6,776 nt of DNA from Erysipelotrichia bacterium (GTDB taxonomy: Bacteria; Bacillota_I; Bacilli_A; RFN20; CAG-826): positions 1 to 6,776 of the forward strand of contig JAAZFO010000194.1 of the NCBI GenBank assembly GCA_012511695.1. Reading direction: 5' to 3'. Shown piece after piece: positions 6,161 through 6,776 of this stretch. The translations under genes were made by a program, and so were the position numbers. The notes under the pieces are model-generated. The model was not told the origin of the DNA, ran no database searches, and was given only the letters and a program-made list of their open reading frames with translations. Numbering within the stretch: the stretch's first letter is position 1; the number at the start of each line of letters is the position of its first letter.

Positions 6161-6252
6161 AGTTTGCCAACGGTCAATAAGTTTGATAACATTTATTGGC
6201 AAACTTTCTTTGAACAACACTACAGGGTTCAAGGCGGAAGGAGAAATGAGTC
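6161..6252 (+). promoter_or_regulatory. Structured 5' leader of rpmE, candidate bL31 autoregulatory RNA
   Basis: Hairpin 1: AGTTTGCCAA (6161-6170) is the exact reverse complement of TTGGCAAACT (6196-6205). A better fold keeps AGTTTGC/GCAAACT (6161-6167 with 6199-6205) stacked on CAATAAGT/ATTTATTG (6175-6182 with 6191-6198, one G-U). That leaves a one-sided 7-base bulge, CAACGGT (6168-6174), and an 8-base loop. Hairpin 2: CTTTGAAC (6208-6215) pairs with GTTCAAGG (6227-6234) around an 11-base loop, ending three bases before the SD AAGGAG (6238-6243). TTTCTTT (6205-6211) could instead pair with GAAGGAG (6237-6243) and hide the SD. Leader motifs in front of L31 genes are known in several bacterial groups; that this is one of them is inference. 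Confidence 0.55.
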
Positions 6253-6468
6253 ATGAAAAAAGATATCCATCCAACATATAATCGTTGTGCAGTTACGTGC
6301 GTCTCTTGCGGCAATGCATTCGAAACAGGATCAGTTTTAAAAGAAATTAAAGTCGATACATGTGCGAACTGTCATCCGTTCTATACGGGTAAACAAAGAT
6401 TTGTGCAAGCTGATGGCCGTGTCGATCGTTTCAACCGTAAATACGGTTTTGAAGAAGAAAATAAATAA
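6253..6468 (+). CDS. rpmE: 50S ribosomal protein bL31, zinc-binding (C+) type
   Basis: 71 residues, the normal length of type A bL31. It begins MKKDIHP, has the CxxC pair C37-A-N-C40 in VDTCANCHPFYTGKQ, and ends with GRVDRFNRKYGF. This is the full family signature of the large-subunit protein at the central protuberance, which bridges to the small subunit. The N-terminal metal site reads C16-V-S-C19, CxxC spacing rather than the CxC of E. coli and B. subtilis L31, with an extra C12 nearby. Four zinc ligands are present, so this is the zinc-containing form used when zinc is plentiful; the paralogous zinc-free form is not in the window. The start is ATG 6253, nine bases after AGGAG. An overlapping ATG at 6246 is out of frame, only two bases from the SD and stops after 11 codons. 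It appears monocistronic, between a structured leader and a strong terminator. Confidence 0.98.
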   Translation: MKKDIHPTYNRCAVTCVSCGNAFETGSVLKEIKVDTCANCHPFYTGKQRFVQADGRVDRFNRKYGFEEENK

Positions 6469-6482
6469 CTAAGCTGTTTAAG

Positions 6483-6514
6483 AAAAAACTCCCTTTAGGG
6501 GGTTTTTTATTTTG
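6483..6514 (+). terminator. Intrinsic terminator of rpmE
   Basis: The 11-bp stem AAAAAACTCCC (6483-6493) with GGGGGTTTTTT (6498-6508) contains one G-U pair and closes on the tetraloop TTTA. The T tract continues to 6514. It starts 14 bases after the rpmE stop and separates rpmE from the transporter gene. Confidence 0.92.
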
Positions 6515-6525
6515 ATAAAAAAGAT

Positions 6526-6531
6526 TACAAT
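6526..6531 (+). promoter_or_regulatory. Possible -10 box of the transporter gene
   Basis: TACAAT matches the sigma-A -10 consensus at five of six positions, but the bases 17 upstream (TTTTTT, part of the rpmE terminator) are a poor -35. If used, transcription would start at or within two bases of the ATG at 6540. Confidence 0.3.
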
Positions 6532-6539
6532 AGTGAAGC

Positions 6540-6776
6540 ATGAAACATAAAAAAATGACTGCATTTATTGTTTTGGTCCTAGTCGTGATTTTATGGGGAA
6601 TTACTCCTGTCATTACTAAGGCAATTTTTAATGCTGAGAACCCATCATTTTCACCAGTCGCCCTTATTGCATTGCGCGGACTTTTTGCTATTGCGGCGAT
6701 GGCTATTTTTATCAATAAAGGTTTTAAGAAAATTAATAAGTCTTATTGGGTTGCTCTTCCCGCTGGTGTCGTTTTA
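6540..6776 (+). CDS. EamA/DMT-superfamily transporter, N-terminal fragment cut by window end
   Basis: 79 codons are open from ATG 6540 to the edge. Residues 7-29 form a first membrane helix with ILWGITPV (17-24), the usual 'WG...P' opening of EamA drug/metabolite transporters. Residues 37-58 form the second, with SPVALIALRGLFA (38-50), where the conserved Arg (R46) ends the FxR-type element. A basic loop (59-67) precedes a third helix beginning around 70. Full-length members are usually about 300 residues with ten helices in two EamA repeats and export amino acids, metabolites or drugs; the substrate cannot be told from this fragment. No SD precedes the ATG. TACAAT at 6526-6531 sits just eight bases upstream, so the mRNA could be nearly leaderless. 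A second in-frame ATG at 6555 also lacks an SD. Confidence 0.82.
   Translation, partial: MKHKKMTAFIVLVLVVILWGITPVITKAIFNAENPSFSPVALIALRGLFAIAAMAIFINKGFKKINKSYWVALPAGVVL

Noticed and set aside
6431..6715. 94-codon minus-strand frame across the rpmE terminator and transporter start
   Set aside because: It is antisense to the clear EamA-type gene, crosses a strong terminator hairpin and has no SD or recognisable protein features.

Overview
The window is AT-rich, with plain Shine-Dalgarno (SD) sites, TAA/TAG/TGA used as stops and TGG for Trp. The gene set is TldD/TldE, a GT4 glycolipid-type glycosyltransferase, a membrane-anchored XRE regulator, zinc-type bL31 and a DMT transporter. This suggests a low-GC Firmicute or a Tenericutes-like member of the Bacilli. 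The taxon is inferred from family resemblance only. No phage, transposon, CRISPR, tRNA or rRNA features are visible.

Layout. (1) 3-920 (+) is the 3' part of a membrane protein that I read as an M50 (site-2-protease-like) metallopeptidase with a helical C-terminal tail. Its reading frame stays open to the left edge, so its start lies outside. (2) 971-1016 is a terminator that can serve both this gene and the convergent operon. (3) 1019-3747 (-) is a two-gene operon, tldD then pmbA/tldE, joined by a TAATG stop/start overlap. It encodes the two subunits of the TldD-TldE zinc protease. (4) 3748-4022 is the divergent control region. (5) 4023-5108 (+) is a GT4 glycosyltransferase resembling enzymes that add the second sugar to glycosyl-diacylglycerol. 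(6) 5181-5897 (-) is a one-component regulator with an N-terminal HTH and four membrane helices. (7) 5898-6252 is a 355-base divergent spacer. Its left half holds GTTGC dyads next to the regulator gene, and its right half holds a structured mRNA leader for rpmE. (8) 6253-6468 (+) is rpmE (bL31), followed by a strong terminator. (9) 6540 to the right edge is the start of an EamA/DMT-family transporter.

How it fits together. Most of this is ordinary chromosomal housekeeping: peptide turnover, membrane glycolipid synthesis, a ribosomal protein, a transporter. Only tldD-pmbA is clearly an operon. The parts I would look at twice are the bulged-hairpin leader in front of rpmE (a candidate ribosomal-protein autoregulatory element), the operator-like dyads beside the membrane-tethered XRE regulator, and two genes without SD sites whose -10-like boxes lie close to the ATG. 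I found no convincing new multi-gene system. TldDE and an M50 peptidase also occur in peptide-maturation loci, but there is no precursor-peptide gene here.
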